Positions 8,160 through 17,755 of a DNA stretch of 64,000 nt are shown here, one piece after another. The translations under genes and the position numbers were made by a program. Below the pieces are notes generated by a model. It saw nothing but the letters and a program-made list of their open reading frames with translations, searched no databases and was not told the origin of the DNA. Source of the DNA: Aeromicrobium sp. Sec7.5 (GTDB lineage Bacteria > Actinomycetota > Actinomycetes > Propionibacteriales > Nocardioidaceae); the NCBI RefSeq assembly GCF_036867135.1, contig NZ_JBAJIJ010000002.1:186001-250000 (forward strand). Direction: 5' to 3'. The stretch's first letter is position 1; every line of letters begins with the position of its first letter.

Positions 8160-8328
8160 GGCGGTGAGTGTTCCACCTTCGCGCGGACGGGCGGACGGGC
8201 GGACGGGCGGACGGGCGGACGGGCGGACGGGCGGACGGGCGGACGGGCGGTGAGTGTTCCACCGCCCCAGAGCTGGTGCGGTGGAACACTCACCGCCCCA
8301 GCCACCAAGGGTGGAACACTCACCGCCC
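8160..8328. repeat. Intergenic inverted-repeat cluster, family A
   Basis: Four copies of a unit with core GGCGGTGAGTGTTCCACC: forward at 8160-8177 and 8246-8266, inverted at 8278-8297 and 8309-8328. Copies two and three form a perfect 20-bp stem with a 12-nt loop (8246-8297), a strong hairpin about 50 bases after the purU stop. The eight-copy 8-bp tandem repeat separates copies one and two. There is no coding potential. Confidence 0.9.
8185..8248. repeat. 8-bp tandem repeat (GGACGGGC), 8 copies
   Basis: Eight perfect, uninterrupted copies of GGACGGGC. A perfect short tandem array of this kind is prone to slipped-strand length change. It is embedded in the family A cluster between the isomerase gene and purU. 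Confidence 0.95.
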
Positions 8329-8346
8329 CCGGTTGGGGGGCGCGCT

Positions 8347-9186
8347 TCAGTCGAAGACGACCGTCCGCGGGCCGTTGAGCAGGACGCGCGACTCGGCGTG
8401 CAGGGCCACGGCGCGCGAGAGCGTGCGGGCCTCCACGTCGCGTCCCACGCGGGCCAGGTCGGCGGGCGTCATCCGGTGGTCGACGCGCTGCACCTCCTGG
8501 TCGATGATCGGCCCCTCGTCGAGGTCGGCGGTGACGTAGTGGGCGGTCGCACCGATCAGCTTGACCCCGCGGGCATGCGCCTGGGCGTACGGGCGCGCGC
8601 CCTTGAAGCTGGGCAGGAAGCTGTGGTGGATGTTGATCGCCCGCCCCGAGAGGGCTCGACACAGGCCGTCGCTCAGGATCTGCATGTACCGCGCCAGCAC
8701 GACGAGCTCGACGTCGAGCTCCGCCACGAGGCGCAGGACGGTGGCCTCCGCGGCGGCCTTGTCGCCGGACGGCACGTGGTGGAACGGCACGCCGTACGCG
8801 GTCGCGAGACCCTCGAGATCGCGGTGGTTCGACACGACGGCCGGCACCTCGACGGGGAGCGCCCCCGTGCTCTGCCGGTACAGCAGGTCGTTGAGGCAGT
8901 GCCCCTCCCTCGACACCATCACGAGCGTGCGGGTCGGGCGCTCGGCCGCGACGAGCTGGAAGACCATGTCGAGGTCGGCCGCGACGGGCGAGAACGACTC
9001 CCGGAGCGCGGCGACCGTCTCCGGGTGGTCGAAGTGGACCCGGAGGAAGAACTCCCCGTCGGCAGTGTCGGTGAACTGCTGGCTGTCGAGGATGTTCCCG
9101 CCCGACTCGGCGATCCACCGGGAGACAGCGAAGACCAGGCCCGCGCGGTCCGGGCAGGTCAGGGTCAGGACGATCGTGGAGGTCAT
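8347..9186 (-). CDS. purU: Formyltetrahydrofolate deformylase
   Basis: 279 aa with the standard layout: an N-terminal ACT domain (about residues 5-80, LTLTCPDRAGLVFAVS) and a C-terminal formyl-transferase fold. The catalytic neighbourhood is INIHHSFLPSFKGARPYAQA followed by GATAHYVTADLDEGPII (Asn, His, Asp triad). It hydrolyses 10-formyl-THF to formate and THF, balancing one-carbon units and feeding PurT/PurN. It ends next to the family A hairpin. Confidence 0.94.
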   Translation of the reverse strand: MTSTIVLTLTCPDRAGLVFAVSRWIAESGGNILDSQQFTDTADGEFFLRVHFDHPETVAALRESFSPVAADLDMVFQLVAAERPTRTLVMVSREGHCLNDLLYRQSTGALPVEVPAVVSNHRDLEGLATAYGVPFHHVPSGDKAAAEATVLRLVAELDVELVVLARYMQILSDGLCRALSGRAINIHHSFLPSFKGARPYAQAHARGVKLIGATAHYVTADLDEGPIIDQEVQRVDHRMTPADLARVGRDVEARTLSRAVALHAESRVLLNGPRTVVFD

Positions 9187-9204
9187 GGCGCGGCTCCCCC
9201 GGTC

Positions 9205-10113
9205 TCAGAGTCGGTCGATGCGCTCGAGCAGCACACCCTCGCGCAGCGCCCACGGACAGACCTCGAGCCGCTCGAGGCCGAACAGGCTCATCGTGGCGTC
9301 GGCGACGAGGGCCCCGGCGAGCAGCTGGTGGGCGCGGTCGGCCGAGACGCCCGGCATATCGGCGACCTCCTCGACGGTCAGCTCGCGCAGCTTGTCGACG
9401 AGCGTCAGCAGGTCGGCGTGCGCCAGGGACCGGCGCACGAAACGGCCCTCGCCCGACGGGGCGGCGCCGCAGACCCGGGCGAGCGACCGGAAGGTCTTGC
9501 TGGTGGCGACGGCGTGGTCGAACGCTCCGGCGCGCAGGATCGGACCGGCACCCGCGGCGATCTCGGCACGCACGTGGCGGCGCAGGTCGTCGACCCCGCA
9601 ACCGGCGTCGATCCAGTCCCGCGTGAGCCGACCCGCGCCGAGCGGCAGCGAGTACGCCACATCCGGGCTCTCGTCGGCGCCGGCGGCGATCTCGAGGGAC
9701 CCTCCGCCGATGTCGAACACGCCCATGCGTCCGGCCGACCACCCGAACCAGCGACGCACGGCCAGGAAGGTCAGACGTGCCTCGTCGGCGCCGCCCAGGA
9801 CCTGCAGGTCGAGTCCGGTGGAGGCGTTGACCTCGGCGATGACGTCCTCGGCGTTGCTCGCCTCACGCACCGCGGAGGTGGCGAACGCCATGACCTCGGA
9901 GCACCCCTGGTCCTCGGCCGCGCGCTTGGCCTCCTGGCAGAACGCGACGAGCCGGCGGACGCCGTCCTCGGTGACCGCGCCGTGCTCGAGGTGCTCGGCC
10001 AGTCGCAGCGGCTCCTTGTAGGAGTAGGCCGCGACCGGTGGGCCACCACGGAAGGCGTCGACCACGAGGAGGTGCCCCGTGTTCGAGCCGATGTCGAGAA
10101 CGCCCATGCGCAT
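9205..10113 (-). CDS. Exopolyphosphatase / pppGpp phosphatase (Ppx/GppA family)
   Basis: ASKHA-fold phosphatase beginning [17 protein letters not shown] (phosphate loop 1), with [11 protein letters not shown] as the second nucleotide loop and [11 protein letters not shown] at the C-terminus. It is a short form of about 300 aa, like Rv0496, and in the same place. It hydrolyses polyphosphate and/or guanosine pentaphosphate; which one cannot be told from sequence. The start is uncertain: ATGs at 10122, 10113 and 10107 are all possible. Divergent from the Cys-rich gene at 10178. Confidence 0.88.
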   Translation of the reverse strand: MRMGVLDIGSNTGHLLVVDAFRGGPPVAAYSYKEPLRLAEHLEHGAVTEDGVRRLVAFCQEAKRAAEDQGCSEVMAFATSAVREASNAEDVIAEVNASTGLDLQVLGGADEARLTFLAVRRWFGWSAGRMGVFDIGGGSLEIAAGADESPDVAYSLPLGAGRLTRDWIDAGCGVDDLRRHVRAEIAAGAGPILRAGAFDHAVATSKTFRSLARVCGAAPSGEGRFVRRSLAHADLLTLVDKLRELTVEEVADMPGVSADRAHQLLAGALVADATMSLFGLERLEVCPWALREGVLLERIDRL

Positions 10114-10177
10114 GCCGGCCATCGTCCCACGCGCTCGGCTCGCGCTCGGGCCGCCCCGACGTAGAGTGGCCGGCACC

Positions 10178-10939
10178 ATGCCCGAAGTCGACCTCGGATT
10201 CCCCCGCTCGTGGGTGGAGTTCCCCAACCCGGACGACACGTCCGAGGTCTTCCGCTGCGACCTCACCTGGCTGACCTCGCGCTGGACCTGCATCTTCGGG
10301 GCCGGCTGCCCCGGCATCTACGAGTCCAGTCCCGAGGCCGGGTGCTGCACGCTCGGGGCGCACTTCGCCGACGACGAGGACCACGAGACCGTCGCCACCT
10401 TCGTCGAGCGCCTCACGCCCGAACGGTGGGAGCGCCACGACGACGGGCTCGCGAACGGCTGGACCGAGCGCGACGAGGACGGCGAGCTCAAGACCCGTGC
10501 GGTCGAGGGTGCCTGCATCTTCCACAACTCCCGCGAGTTCTCCGGCGGCTACGGGTGCGCGCTGCACGGCCTCGCCCTCGCCGAGGGGATCGAGCCGCTC
10601 GAGGCCAAGCCGCAGGTCTGCTGGCAGCTGCCGCTGCGCCGCCAGTTCCGCGACGTCGATCCCGGTGACGGCGACGAGTACACCGAGGTCACGATCGGCG
10701 AGTACGTGCGCGCGGGCTGGGGCCCCGGGGGCCACGACCTCGACTGGTACTGCTCGTCGAACACCGAGGCGCACGTCGGGGCCGAACCGGTCTACCGGTC
10801 CAACCGGCCCGAGCTGACCGCGCTCATGGGCGCTGCCGGCTACGACGAGCTCGCCCGCCACTGCGAGGCCTTCGAGGCGGCAGGCATCCCCGTCCCCCAC
10901 CCCGCCTCGGCACGCCCCTCGCCCGTGCCGCCCACGTGA
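10178..10939 (+). CDS. Conserved Cys-rich protein, Rv0495c / DUF3109-like
   Basis: 253 aa, soluble. Cysteines cluster at 27, 38, 44, 56 and 57, then later [16 protein letters not shown] and KPQVCWQLP. The CALH...KPxxCxxxP pattern resembles YkgJ/DUF3109-type putative metal or Fe-S proteins. Its place beside ppx matches M. tuberculosis Rv0495c. Function is unknown; a bound metal or cluster is an inference from cysteine spacing. ATG at 10178; a TAGAGT -10-like element lies 10 bases upstream. Confidence 0.78.
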   Translation: MPEVDLGFPRSWVEFPNPDDTSEVFRCDLTWLTSRWTCIFGAGCPGIYESSPEAGCCTLGAHFADDEDHETVATFVERLTPERWERHDDGLANGWTERDEDGELKTRAVEGACIFHNSREFSGGYGCALHGLALAEGIEPLEAKPQVCWQLPLRRQFRDVDPGDGDEYTEVTIGEYVRAGWGPGGHDLDWYCSSNTEAHVGAEPVYRSNRPELTALMGAAGYDELARHCEAFEAAGIPVPHPASARPSPVPPT

Positions 10940-10991
10940 CTTAGGCCACCCTGAGAAATCTCGGTCGAGTCGCCCGGGCGAGACTGACGGC

Positions 10992-11630
10992 ATGCATCTC
11001 GACCACGTGACGTTCGCCGTGGGGCCTCATGGGCTCGACGCCACGACGGAGAAGCTCGGTTCTGCGCTCGGCTCGACGTTCGTCGACGGAGGGGTCCATC
11101 CGCGCTTCGGCACGCGCAACCGGATCCTGCCGCTGCGCAATCGTCAGTACCTCGAGGTCGTGGAGGTGCTCGACCACCCGGCCGCCGACAAGCTGGCGTT
11201 CGGCCAGGTCGTGCGTGCCCGGTCCGAGGCCGGCGGCGGCTGGCTGCACTGGTGCCTCGCGGTCGAGCAGCTGGCCGAGGTCGAGGAGCGCATGGGTCGC
11301 CACGCGGTGCCCGGCAACCGTCACCGCCCCGACGGCTTCAACCTCGAGTGGCACCAGATCGGCACGAGCTCGATGAAGGCCGACCCGCAGCTCCCGTACG
11401 TGACCCGCTGGGACATCGCCCCCGAGGAGCACCCGTCGCAGGCGGCGCCCTCGGACGTCGAGCTGGTGCAGATGGAGATCGCCGGCGATCCGCAGCGCGT
11501 GGCCGACTGGCTCGGCGAGACGGTCTTCGACGCGCTCGAGTCGATCAAGGTCGACTGGGCCGCCCCCAACGGCATGCCCGGCATCCTCGCCGTCACATTC
11601 CGCACCCCCCACGGCGACGTCCGCATCTGA
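10992..11630 (+). CDS. VOC superfamily (glyoxalase-like) protein
   Basis: 212 aa. It starts MHLDHVTFAVGP, the beta-alpha-beta opening with the metal-ligand-type His of glyoxalase/bleomycin-resistance folds. HPRFGTRNRILPLRNRQYLEVVEV is a typical second strand pair with a Glu ligand. WDIAPEEHPSQ and the tail FRTPHGDVRI complete a Glyoxalase_3-like protein. It probably binds or converts a small hydrophobic metabolite; the substrate is unknown. Confidence 0.75.
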   Translation: MHLDHVTFAVGPHGLDATTEKLGSALGSTFVDGGVHPRFGTRNRILPLRNRQYLEVVEVLDHPAADKLAFGQVVRARSEAGGGWLHWCLAVEQLAEVEERMGRHAVPGNRHRPDGFNLEWHQIGTSSMKADPQLPYVTRWDIAPEEHPSQAAPSDVELVQMEIAGDPQRVADWLGETVFDALESIKVDWAAPNGMPGILAVTFRTPHGDVRI

Positions 11631-11712
11631 CGGTTCGCCTGGCTGACGCCTGGTGCTGCTCTGCAGGGCACGGCTCCGTACCCCGACCGGCGGATGCGCG
11701 TGGTGACGGCGC

Positions 11713-13383
11713 TCAGTCGTCGCCGCGGCTCATGGCCGGACGTCGCTCGGAGGGGTCGAGATCGCTGGCGGCCTCGAAGGAGCTCGCCACGGCCTCGCGC
11801 CAGTCGCGCTCCCACGCCTCGGGCGGCGCCGTGAGCAGCTCGCCGGGCTCGAGCCACGCGAAGAGCTCCTGGTAGGTCGTGGTGACCTGCGGGTCGATCC
11901 GTCGGAAGAGCTTGCGCGGGCTGAGCTGGTCGAAGCTGTCCAGGCCCATCGAGGCGACGATCTGGCGCGCCGAGTTGACGGTCTTCTCCTGGTACTGGAA
12001 CACCCGATGCATCTTGTCGTCCACGACCAGGGCCCGCGCCCGCGAGGCGTCCTGCGTCGCGACGCCCACGGGGCACGTGTTGGTGTGGCACGTCTGCGCC
12101 TGGATGCACCCGATCGCGAACATCATGGCCCGTGCCGACATCGTGAAGTCGGCGCCCTGGCAGATGCGCTTGACGATGTCGATGCCCGTCGCGACCTTGC
12201 CGCTCGCCCCGATCTTGACCTGAGGCCGCAGGCCCACGCCGACCAAGGCGTTGTGGACGAACATCAGTGCCTCGGTGAGCGGCATGCCGACGTGGTCCTC
12301 GAACTCGACCGGACCGGCGCCGGTTCCGCCCTCGGATCCGTCGACGATGATGAAGTCCGGGGCGCTCCCCCGCTCCAGCATCGCCTTGCAGATCGCGAGG
12401 AACTCCCGGCGCGAGCCGATACAGATCTTGAAGCCCACGGGCTTGCCGCCGCTGAGGCCTCGGAGCCGGTCGATGAAGTCGACCAGGCCCAGCGGCGTCG
12501 AGAACTCGGGGTGCGTGGGCGGTGAGACGACCGTGGTGCCGATCGGCACGCCCCGCGCCTCGGCGACCTCGGCGTTGACCTTCGACCCCGGGAGCAGTCC
12601 GCCCAGCCCCGGCTTGGCCCCCTGGGAGATCTTGATGCTGATCGCCTTGACCTGGTCCAGCTCCGCCCGGGCGGCGAACGCCTCGTCGTCGAAGCGCCCC
12701 TCGGGCGTGCGGCAGCCGAAGTAGCCCGACGCGACCTCCATCACGAGGTCTCCGCCGTGCGCAGTGTGGTGGCGGGAGATCGATCCCTCGCCGGTGTCGT
12801 GCGCGAAGCCGCCGAGCGCCGCGCCCGCGTTGAGGGCCTCGATCGCATTGCCCGAGAGCGAGCCGAAGCTCATGGCCGAGACGTTGAGCAGGGCGATGTC
12901 GTAGGGGCGGGCGCAGTGCGGGCCGCCGAGACGCACCCGCGGCTGGGCCGAGTCGGGCTTCGGGCGCGCGCGCATCGAGTGGGCCACGAACTCGTAGCCC
13001 ACCGCGTTGACGTCGCGCTCCGTGCCGAACGGCTCCTCGCCGTGGTTGCCCTTGGCACGGTCGTACACGAGGTCGCGCGTCTCCCGGTCGAACGGCGTGC
13101 CCGCCGTGTTGGTCTCGACGAAGTACTGCTGGATCTCGGGACGGATGTGCTCCAGCAGGAAGCGCAGGTGGCCCACGATCGGATAGTTGCGCGTGATGCT
13201 GTGCCGGGTCTGCACCAGGTCGTGCACGCCCACGAGACCGAGAAGGACGACGACGACCCCGACGGCGTCGAGGAACCAGGCGTCGGTCGTCGCCCCGAGG
13301 TACACGGTCGCGGCGCCCGCGAGGAGGACGAGACCCACCACCAGCGCGCGCTTCACCTCGCCAGCATGGCATCGCGTCGGCAT
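11713..13383 (-). CDS. Membrane-anchored FMN-binding glutamate synthase-like protein
   Basis: About 550 aa. Two hydrophobic segments at the N-terminus precede a glutamate-synthase FMN/TIM-barrel domain: LLNVSAMSFGSLS, KISQGAKPGLGG, VDGSEGGTGAGP and KIGASGKVATG. C-x5-C-x4-C in GCIQAQTCHTNTCPVG is the [3Fe-4S] ligand spacing of GltB. The amidotransferase and GXGXG domains are missing, so it is a stand-alone 'archaeal-type' synthase core whose donor is unclear. The start could be ATG 13383 or GTG 13356 (VKRALVVG), the latter beginning nearer the first membrane helix. Confidence 0.85.
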   Translation of the reverse strand: MPTRCHAGEVKRALVVGLVLLAGAATVYLGATTDAWFLDAVGVVVVLLGLVGVHDLVQTRHSITRNYPIVGHLRFLLEHIRPEIQQYFVETNTAGTPFDRETRDLVYDRAKGNHGEEPFGTERDVNAVGYEFVAHSMRARPKPDSAQPRVRLGGPHCARPYDIALLNVSAMSFGSLSGNAIEALNAGAALGGFAHDTGEGSISRHHTAHGGDLVMEVASGYFGCRTPEGRFDDEAFAARAELDQVKAISIKISQGAKPGLGGLLPGSKVNAEVAEARGVPIGTTVVSPPTHPEFSTPLGLVDFIDRLRGLSGGKPVGFKICIGSRREFLAICKAMLERGSAPDFIIVDGSEGGTGAGPVEFEDHVGMPLTEALMFVHNALVGVGLRPQVKIGASGKVATGIDIVKRICQGADFTMSARAMMFAIGCIQAQTCHTNTCPVGVATQDASRARALVVDDKMHRVFQYQEKTVNSARQIVASMGLDSFDQLSPRKLFRRIDPQVTTTYQELFAWLEPGELLTAPPEAWERDWREAVASSFEAASDLDPSERRPAMSRGDD

Positions 13384-13430
13384 CGGTGCAGGGCTCGGAC
13401 CGTGTCGGCGCCGCCGCCTAGGCTGATCCC

Positions 13431-14807
13431 ATGGCGACCTCCAAGGCGGCGAAGGCGGCCCGCCCCACCTACCGCTGCACCGAGTGCGGCTGGACCGCCA
13501 CCAAGTGGGTCGGCCGGTGCGGCGAGTGCCAGGCCTGGGGCACCGTCGACGTCGCCGGCAGCGACCGTTCCGCCGGGCGCACGGCGCCGGCCGCGGTCAG
13601 CCGACCCGCCGTGCCGATCGGCGAGGTCCGCTCCGAGGACGCCCGTTCCGTCACCTCTGGCATCCCCGAGCTCGACCGCGTCCTCGGCGGGGGCGTCGTG
13701 CCGGGTGCCGTGCTTCTCATGGCCGGCGAGCCCGGCGTCGGCAAGTCCACGCTCCTGCTCGAGGCCGCCGCCTGCTGGGCGCGTGCCGGCCGCCGCGTGC
13801 TCTACGTGTCCGGCGAGGAGTCGGCCGCCCAGGTCCGGCTCCGGGCCGAGCGCACGGGTGCCATCACCGACGAGCTGTACCTCGCTGCCGAGACCGACCT
13901 CGGTGCGCTGCTCACCCACGTCGACCAGGTCAAGCCCAGCCTGCTCATCGTCGACTCGGTGCAGACGATCGGCTCGACCGACGTCGAGGGTGTCCCCGGG
14001 GGCGTCACGCAGGTCCGCGAGGTGGCCGCCGCCGTCATCGGCCGCGCCAAGACCGACCACATCGCCACGCTGCTGGTCGGCCACGTCACGAAGGACGGCT
14101 CGGTCGCCGGGCCACGCGTGCTCGAGCACCTCGTCGACGTCGTCCTGCAGTTCGAGGGCGACCGCACCTCCCGGCTCCGGCTCCTGCGAGCCGTCAAAAA
14201 TCGCTTCGGCCCGGTCGACGAGATCGGCTGCTTCGACCTCACCGGCACGGGCATCGTCGAGGTGCCCGACCCCACCGGGCTGTTCGTCTCGCGGCACGAG
14301 CAGCCGGTCGCCGGCACGTGCGTCACGGTCACGATGGAGGGCCGGAGGCCCCTGCTGGCCGAGGTCCAGTCACTCACGGTGCCCGCCACGGCCGGCGGCA
14401 ACCCCCGCCGCACGTCCAGCGGTCTCGACGGCTCGCGCGTCGCCATGATCCTGGCCGTGCTCACCAAGCACTGCGGCCTGCAGGTGCAGCAGTCCGACGT
14501 CTACACCGCATCGGTCGGCGGGGCGCGACTCACCGAGCCGTCGGTCGACCTCGCCACCGCGATCGCCCTCGCGTCGGCCGTCCGCGACAAGCCCTGCCCG
14601 TCCGATCTCGTCGCGATCGGCGAGGTCGGCCTCGCCGGTGAGGTCCGACCGGTCCACGAGCTCGCGCCACGCCTGCGCGAGGCCGCCCGCATCGGCTTCA
14701 AGCGGGCGATCGTGCCGGCCGGCAGCGATCTCTCGGGCCTCGACGGCGTCATCACCGTCGCAGCGGTCGGCGACGTCGCCACCGCGATCCGCGCCGCCCT
14801 CTCCTGA
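13431..14807 (+). CDS. radA: DNA repair protein RadA
   Basis: 458 aa, full length. Domains in order: a four-Cys zinc finger (YRCTECGW...GRCGECQAWGT), a RecA-like ATPase with Walker A GEPGVGKST, the RadA-specific VKNRFGPVDEIG motif, and a C-terminal Lon-like domain ending VAAVGDVATAIRAAL. It drives branch migration in recombinational repair. It forms a plus-strand pair with disA, as in Rv3585-Rv3586. The ATG at 13431 is 6 bases after TAGGCT (13419-13424), so probably leaderless. Confidence 0.96.
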   Translation: MATSKAAKAARPTYRCTECGWTATKWVGRCGECQAWGTVDVAGSDRSAGRTAPAAVSRPAVPIGEVRSEDARSVTSGIPELDRVLGGGVVPGAVLLMAGEPGVGKSTLLLEAAACWARAGRRVLYVSGEESAAQVRLRAERTGAITDELYLAAETDLGALLTHVDQVKPSLLIVDSVQTIGSTDVEGVPGGVTQVREVAAAVIGRAKTDHIATLLVGHVTKDGSVAGPRVLEHLVDVVLQFEGDRTSRLRLLRAVKNRFGPVDEIGCFDLTGTGIVEVPDPTGLFVSRHEQPVAGTCVTVTMEGRRPLLAEVQSLTVPATAGGNPRRTSSGLDGSRVAMILAVLTKHCGLQVQQSDVYTASVGGARLTEPSVDLATAIALASAVRDKPCPSDLVAIGEVGLAGEVRPVHELAPRLREAARIGFKRAIVPAGSDLSGLDGVITVAAVGDVATAIRAALS

Positions 14808-14855
14808 CCAGGCTGCTCCGCGCACCAGTGGCCGCAGCGCCCCTACACTGAGGCC

Positions 14856-15923
14856 GTGCCGAACCCCCCTGACCTGCGGACCGTCCTGGCGTCCGTCGCG
14901 CCCGGCACCGAGCTGCGCGAGGGCCTCCAGCGCATCCTGCGCGGCCGCACCGGCGCCCTCATCGTGATCGGCCAGGACAAGCCGATCGAGTCGCTCTCCA
15001 CGGGCGGCTTCGTGCTCGACGTGCCGTTCTCGGCCACGGGCGTGCGCGAGCTGGCCAAGATGGACGGCGCGATCATCCTCGACGCGAACGCCCAGCGCAT
15101 CCTGCGTGCCAGCGTGCACCTGATGCCCGACCCCAGCATCCCCACCGTGGAGTCCGGCACCCGTCACCGCACGGCCGACCGCGTGGCCCGGCAGACCGGG
15201 CTGCCCGTCATCTCGGTCTCGGCCTCGATGCACACCATCGCCGTGTATTTCGGCGAGGTGCGCCACGTGCTCGAGGAGTCGGCGGCCATCATCGGCCGCG
15301 CCGACCAGGCACTGCAGACGCTGGAGCGCTACCGCCACCGTCTCGACGAGGTCGCCGACTCGCTCTCGGCCCTCGAGATCGAGGACCTCGTCACGGTCCG
15401 CGACGTCGCCCAGGTCGCCCAGCGCCTCGAGATGGTCGACCGCATCGCCCGCGAGATCGACGCCTACGTGCTCGAGCTCGGCGTCGAGGGTCGCCTGCTC
15501 GCGCTGCAGCTCGACGAGCTCGTCAGCGGTGTCCAGAACGAGCGTGAGCTTCTGATCCGCGACTACATGCCCCGCGGCCGCCGGGCGCGCCCCACCGCGC
15601 AGGTGCTCACCGACCTCGAGGCCGTCGACGCGCCCGACCTGGTCGACCTGGGCCGCATCGCCCGGGCCATGCGGATCGGCACCGACGACACCCTCGACGC
15701 CCCCCTGTCGCCCCGCGGGCACCGCATGCTCGACCGGGTCCCCCGCATCCCGACCACCGTCGCCGAGCGGGTCGTCGAGCACTTCGGATCGCTCCAGAAG
15801 CTGCTCGCCGCGAGCGTCGACGACCTCACGCTCGTCGAGGGTGTCGGCGAGCTTCGCGCCAAGAGCCTGCGTGAAGGCCTCTCCCGCCTGGCCGACTCGA
15901 GCATCCTCGAGCGCTACGTCTGA
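14856..15923 (+). CDS. disA: DNA integrity scanning protein / diadenylate cyclase DisA
   Basis: 355 aa. The N-terminal DAC domain has the catalytic pair MDGAIILD (DGA) and GTRHRTADR (RHR), so c-di-AMP synthesis is expected. A helical linker (about 130-290) and a C-terminal HhH DNA-binding domain (ILERYV end) follow, as in octameric DisA. It links DNA damage to c-di-AMP; RadA is known to regulate DisA in other bacteria. GTG at 14856, 6 bases after TACACT (14844-14849), suggests it also has its own leaderless promoter although radA ends 48 bases upstream. Confidence 0.96.
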   Translation: MPNPPDLRTVLASVAPGTELREGLQRILRGRTGALIVIGQDKPIESLSTGGFVLDVPFSATGVRELAKMDGAIILDANAQRILRASVHLMPDPSIPTVESGTRHRTADRVARQTGLPVISVSASMHTIAVYFGEVRHVLEESAAIIGRADQALQTLERYRHRLDEVADSLSALEIEDLVTVRDVAQVAQRLEMVDRIAREIDAYVLELGVEGRLLALQLDELVSGVQNERELLIRDYMPRGRRARPTAQVLTDLEAVDAPDLVDLGRIARAMRIGTDDTLDAPLSPRGHRMLDRVPRIPTTVAERVVEHFGSLQKLLAASVDDLTLVEGVGELRAKSLREGLSRLADSSILERYV

Positions 15924-15926
15924 CCG

Positions 15927-16664
15927 TCAGCCAACCGGCAGGGCTTCGGGGTCGGCGGCCGGGTCGGTGGCAGCCGGGGTCGGCATCGTGGGGTCAGGCA
16001 CCGCGGGGTCTGGCACCGTGGGATCCGGCACGACCGGGTCCGGAGCGGGAGGCGGCGGCGCCTCACCCAGCGTGAAGGTGGCCTCGCCCGGCTCCCCGCC
16101 GAGGGTGCCGAGCTTGATCGTGTAGTCGCCCGACGCGGCGAAGGCCTCGGCGTCCGAGCACGAGGATCCCGAGACCCGCCCGCTCCACGTGGCCGTCGTG
16201 ACGGTGGCCCACTCGGGGCTGAGCGAGACCGGGCTCCCCAGGAGCGAGGCCGCACAGGAGGTCGAGTCGTAGACCGGGTTGCTGCCGTCGTCGATCACGA
16301 CGACGAGCTCGGAGGCGGAGGCCTCGAGGACGCAGGCCGTGCTCGCCGTGGTCGAGACGGTCAGCGTGATCGTGACGTCGGCCCCGGCCGTCTGGTCGGC
16401 GGCCACGCTCGGGCTGATGCGCACCGTCTCCGGGTCGCACGCGCGGTCGCCGGTCTTGAGGCTGGCCGGGACGGTTCCTGCGGGGAGCTCCGCCGCCTCG
16501 GTCGCGGTGGGCGTCGGGGGCGGGGTCGCTGACGTGTCGCCGGCGGAGTCGCCACCGGTGACGGCGCGGACGAGCAACCACACCACCAGCACGACGCCCA
16601 CCACTCCCGACACGAGGACGATGCGGCGCCGCCGGTAGATCTCAGGTGGCAGCGGACGACTCAC
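15927..16664 (-). CDS. Conserved membrane-anchored protein, Rv3587c-like
   Basis: 245 aa from the GTG at 16664: a short basic N-terminus (SRPLPPEIYRRRR), one transmembrane helix (about 15-37), a Ser/Thr/Pro linker, then a secreted domain of about 130 residues with several cysteines (GDRACDPETV, STACVLEASA, STSCAASLLG, GSSCSDAEAF) likely in disulfides, and a tail of repeated P-D-P-[TA]-V words. It lies between disA and mutY as Rv3587c does. TACCGT lies 6 bases before the start. Function unknown; its stop is three bases from that of disA. Confidence 0.75.
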   Translation of the reverse strand: MSRPLPPEIYRRRRIVLVSGVVGVVLVVWLLVRAVTGGDSAGDTSATPPPTPTATEAAELPAGTVPASLKTGDRACDPETVRISPSVAADQTAGADVTITLTVSTTASTACVLEASASELVVVIDDGSNPVYDSTSCAASLLGSPVSLSPEWATVTTATWSGRVSGSSCSDAEAFAASGDYTIKLGTLGGEPGEATFTLGEAPPPPAPDPVVPDPTVPDPAVPDPTMPTPAATDPAADPEALPVG

Positions 16665-16710
16665 CCGGCTACGGTAGCCGTCACCCCGCGCGTGACAGGA
16701 TCGACCCGCC

Positions 16711-17607
16711 ATGACCTCGCCCGTCGAATCCGCGCTCACCGACCCGCTCGACCCCGCCGTCCTGCACGCGCGAGTCGACGCCTGGTTCGCGGCCCATGCC
16801 CGGTCCTTGCCCTGGCGCGACGCCCCGGATCCCTGGCCGGTCATGGTCTCGGAGTTCATGCTGCAGCAGACGCCCGTCGTGCGCGTGCTCCCGATGTTCG
16901 CGGCCTGGATGGAGCGGTGGCCCACGCCCGGCGACCTGGCCGCCGAGCCGGTCGGCGAGGCGGTGCGCGCGTGGGGCCGGTTGGGCTACCCGCGTCGTGC
17001 CCAGCGCCTGCACGCGGCAGCGGTCGCGATCGTCGACCGTCACGCCGGAGAGGTCCCGGGGACCTACGAGGAGCTGCTGGAGCTGCCCGGCATCGGCGAC
17101 TACACCGCGGCGGCGATCGCGTCGTTCGCCTTCGCTCGGCGCCATGTCGTGCTCGACACGAACGTGCGGCGCGTGTTCGCGCGGGTGGCCGAGGGTCGGC
17201 AGTACCCGCACACGTCGGTCACGAAGGCGGAGCGCGAGCTCGCGACGTCCCTGCTGCCCGAGGAGGATGCCCACCGGTGGGCGGCGGCCACGATGGAGCT
17301 CGGCGCCGTCGTCTGCACGGCCAGGGCGCCCCGCTGCGAGGCCTGCCCCGTGGCCGACGTGTGCCGCTGGCACCTGGCCGGACACCCGGAGCACGACGGT
17401 CCGCCCCGTCGTGGCCAGGCCTGGGCCGGGACCGACCGGCAGTGCCGAGGCCGACTGCTGGCGGTGCTGCGGGAGTCGGCGGACCCCGTCCCGAAGCCCG
17501 ACCTCGACCTGGCCTGGGACGACGTCGGCCAGCGCGAACGTTGCCTCGACTCCCTGATCGACGACGGACTCGTCACGCCACGACCCGACGGCACCTTCAC
17601 GCTCTGA
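16711..17607 (+). CDS. mutY: A/G-specific adenine DNA glycosylase
   Basis: 298 aa, typical of actinobacterial MutY, which has a shorter C-terminal domain than E. coli. SEFMLQQTPVVRV is the start of the six-helix domain, the HhH is ELPGIGDYTAAAIASFAF and the catalytic Asp lies in VVLDTNVRRVF. The [4Fe-4S] loop is C-x6-C-x2-C-x5-C (CTARAPRCEACPVADVC). It removes A opposite 8-oxoG. ATG at 16711. Confidence 0.95.
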   Translation: MTSPVESALTDPLDPAVLHARVDAWFAAHARSLPWRDAPDPWPVMVSEFMLQQTPVVRVLPMFAAWMERWPTPGDLAAEPVGEAVRAWGRLGYPRRAQRLHAAAVAIVDRHAGEVPGTYEELLELPGIGDYTAAAIASFAFARRHVVLDTNVRRVFARVAEGRQYPHTSVTKAERELATSLLPEEDAHRWAAATMELGAVVCTARAPRCEACPVADVCRWHLAGHPEHDGPPRRGQAWAGTDRQCRGRLLAVLRESADPVPKPDLDLAWDDVGQRERCLDSLIDDGLVTPRPDGTFTL

Positions 17608-17701
17608 CCCGGGGCCCCGCCCAGACTTGCTGGCCAACCGGCCGTTCTGACGCATCGAAACGGTGGACACGTCAGCACATCTCGGTTCGGGCGGCACGAC
17701 G

Positions 17702-17734
17702 AGGCCCCCGCACCCACAGGGGGTACGGGGGCCT
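17702..17734. terminator. Strong bidirectional hairpin between mutY and clpC
   Basis: AGGCCCCCG and CGGGGGCCT form a 9-bp stem, extended by ACCC/GGGT after one mismatch, between two convergent genes. It is placed to terminate clpC (stop at 17756) and mutY. Confidence 0.8.
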
Positions 17735-17755
17735 GGATCGGTCAGACGGTCCGGA

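Noticed and set aside
16711..17607. MutY seemed truncated (298 aa without a full NUDIX-like C-terminal domain)
   Set aside because: Mycobacterial MutY proteins are about the same length, and all catalytic and Fe-S residues are present.
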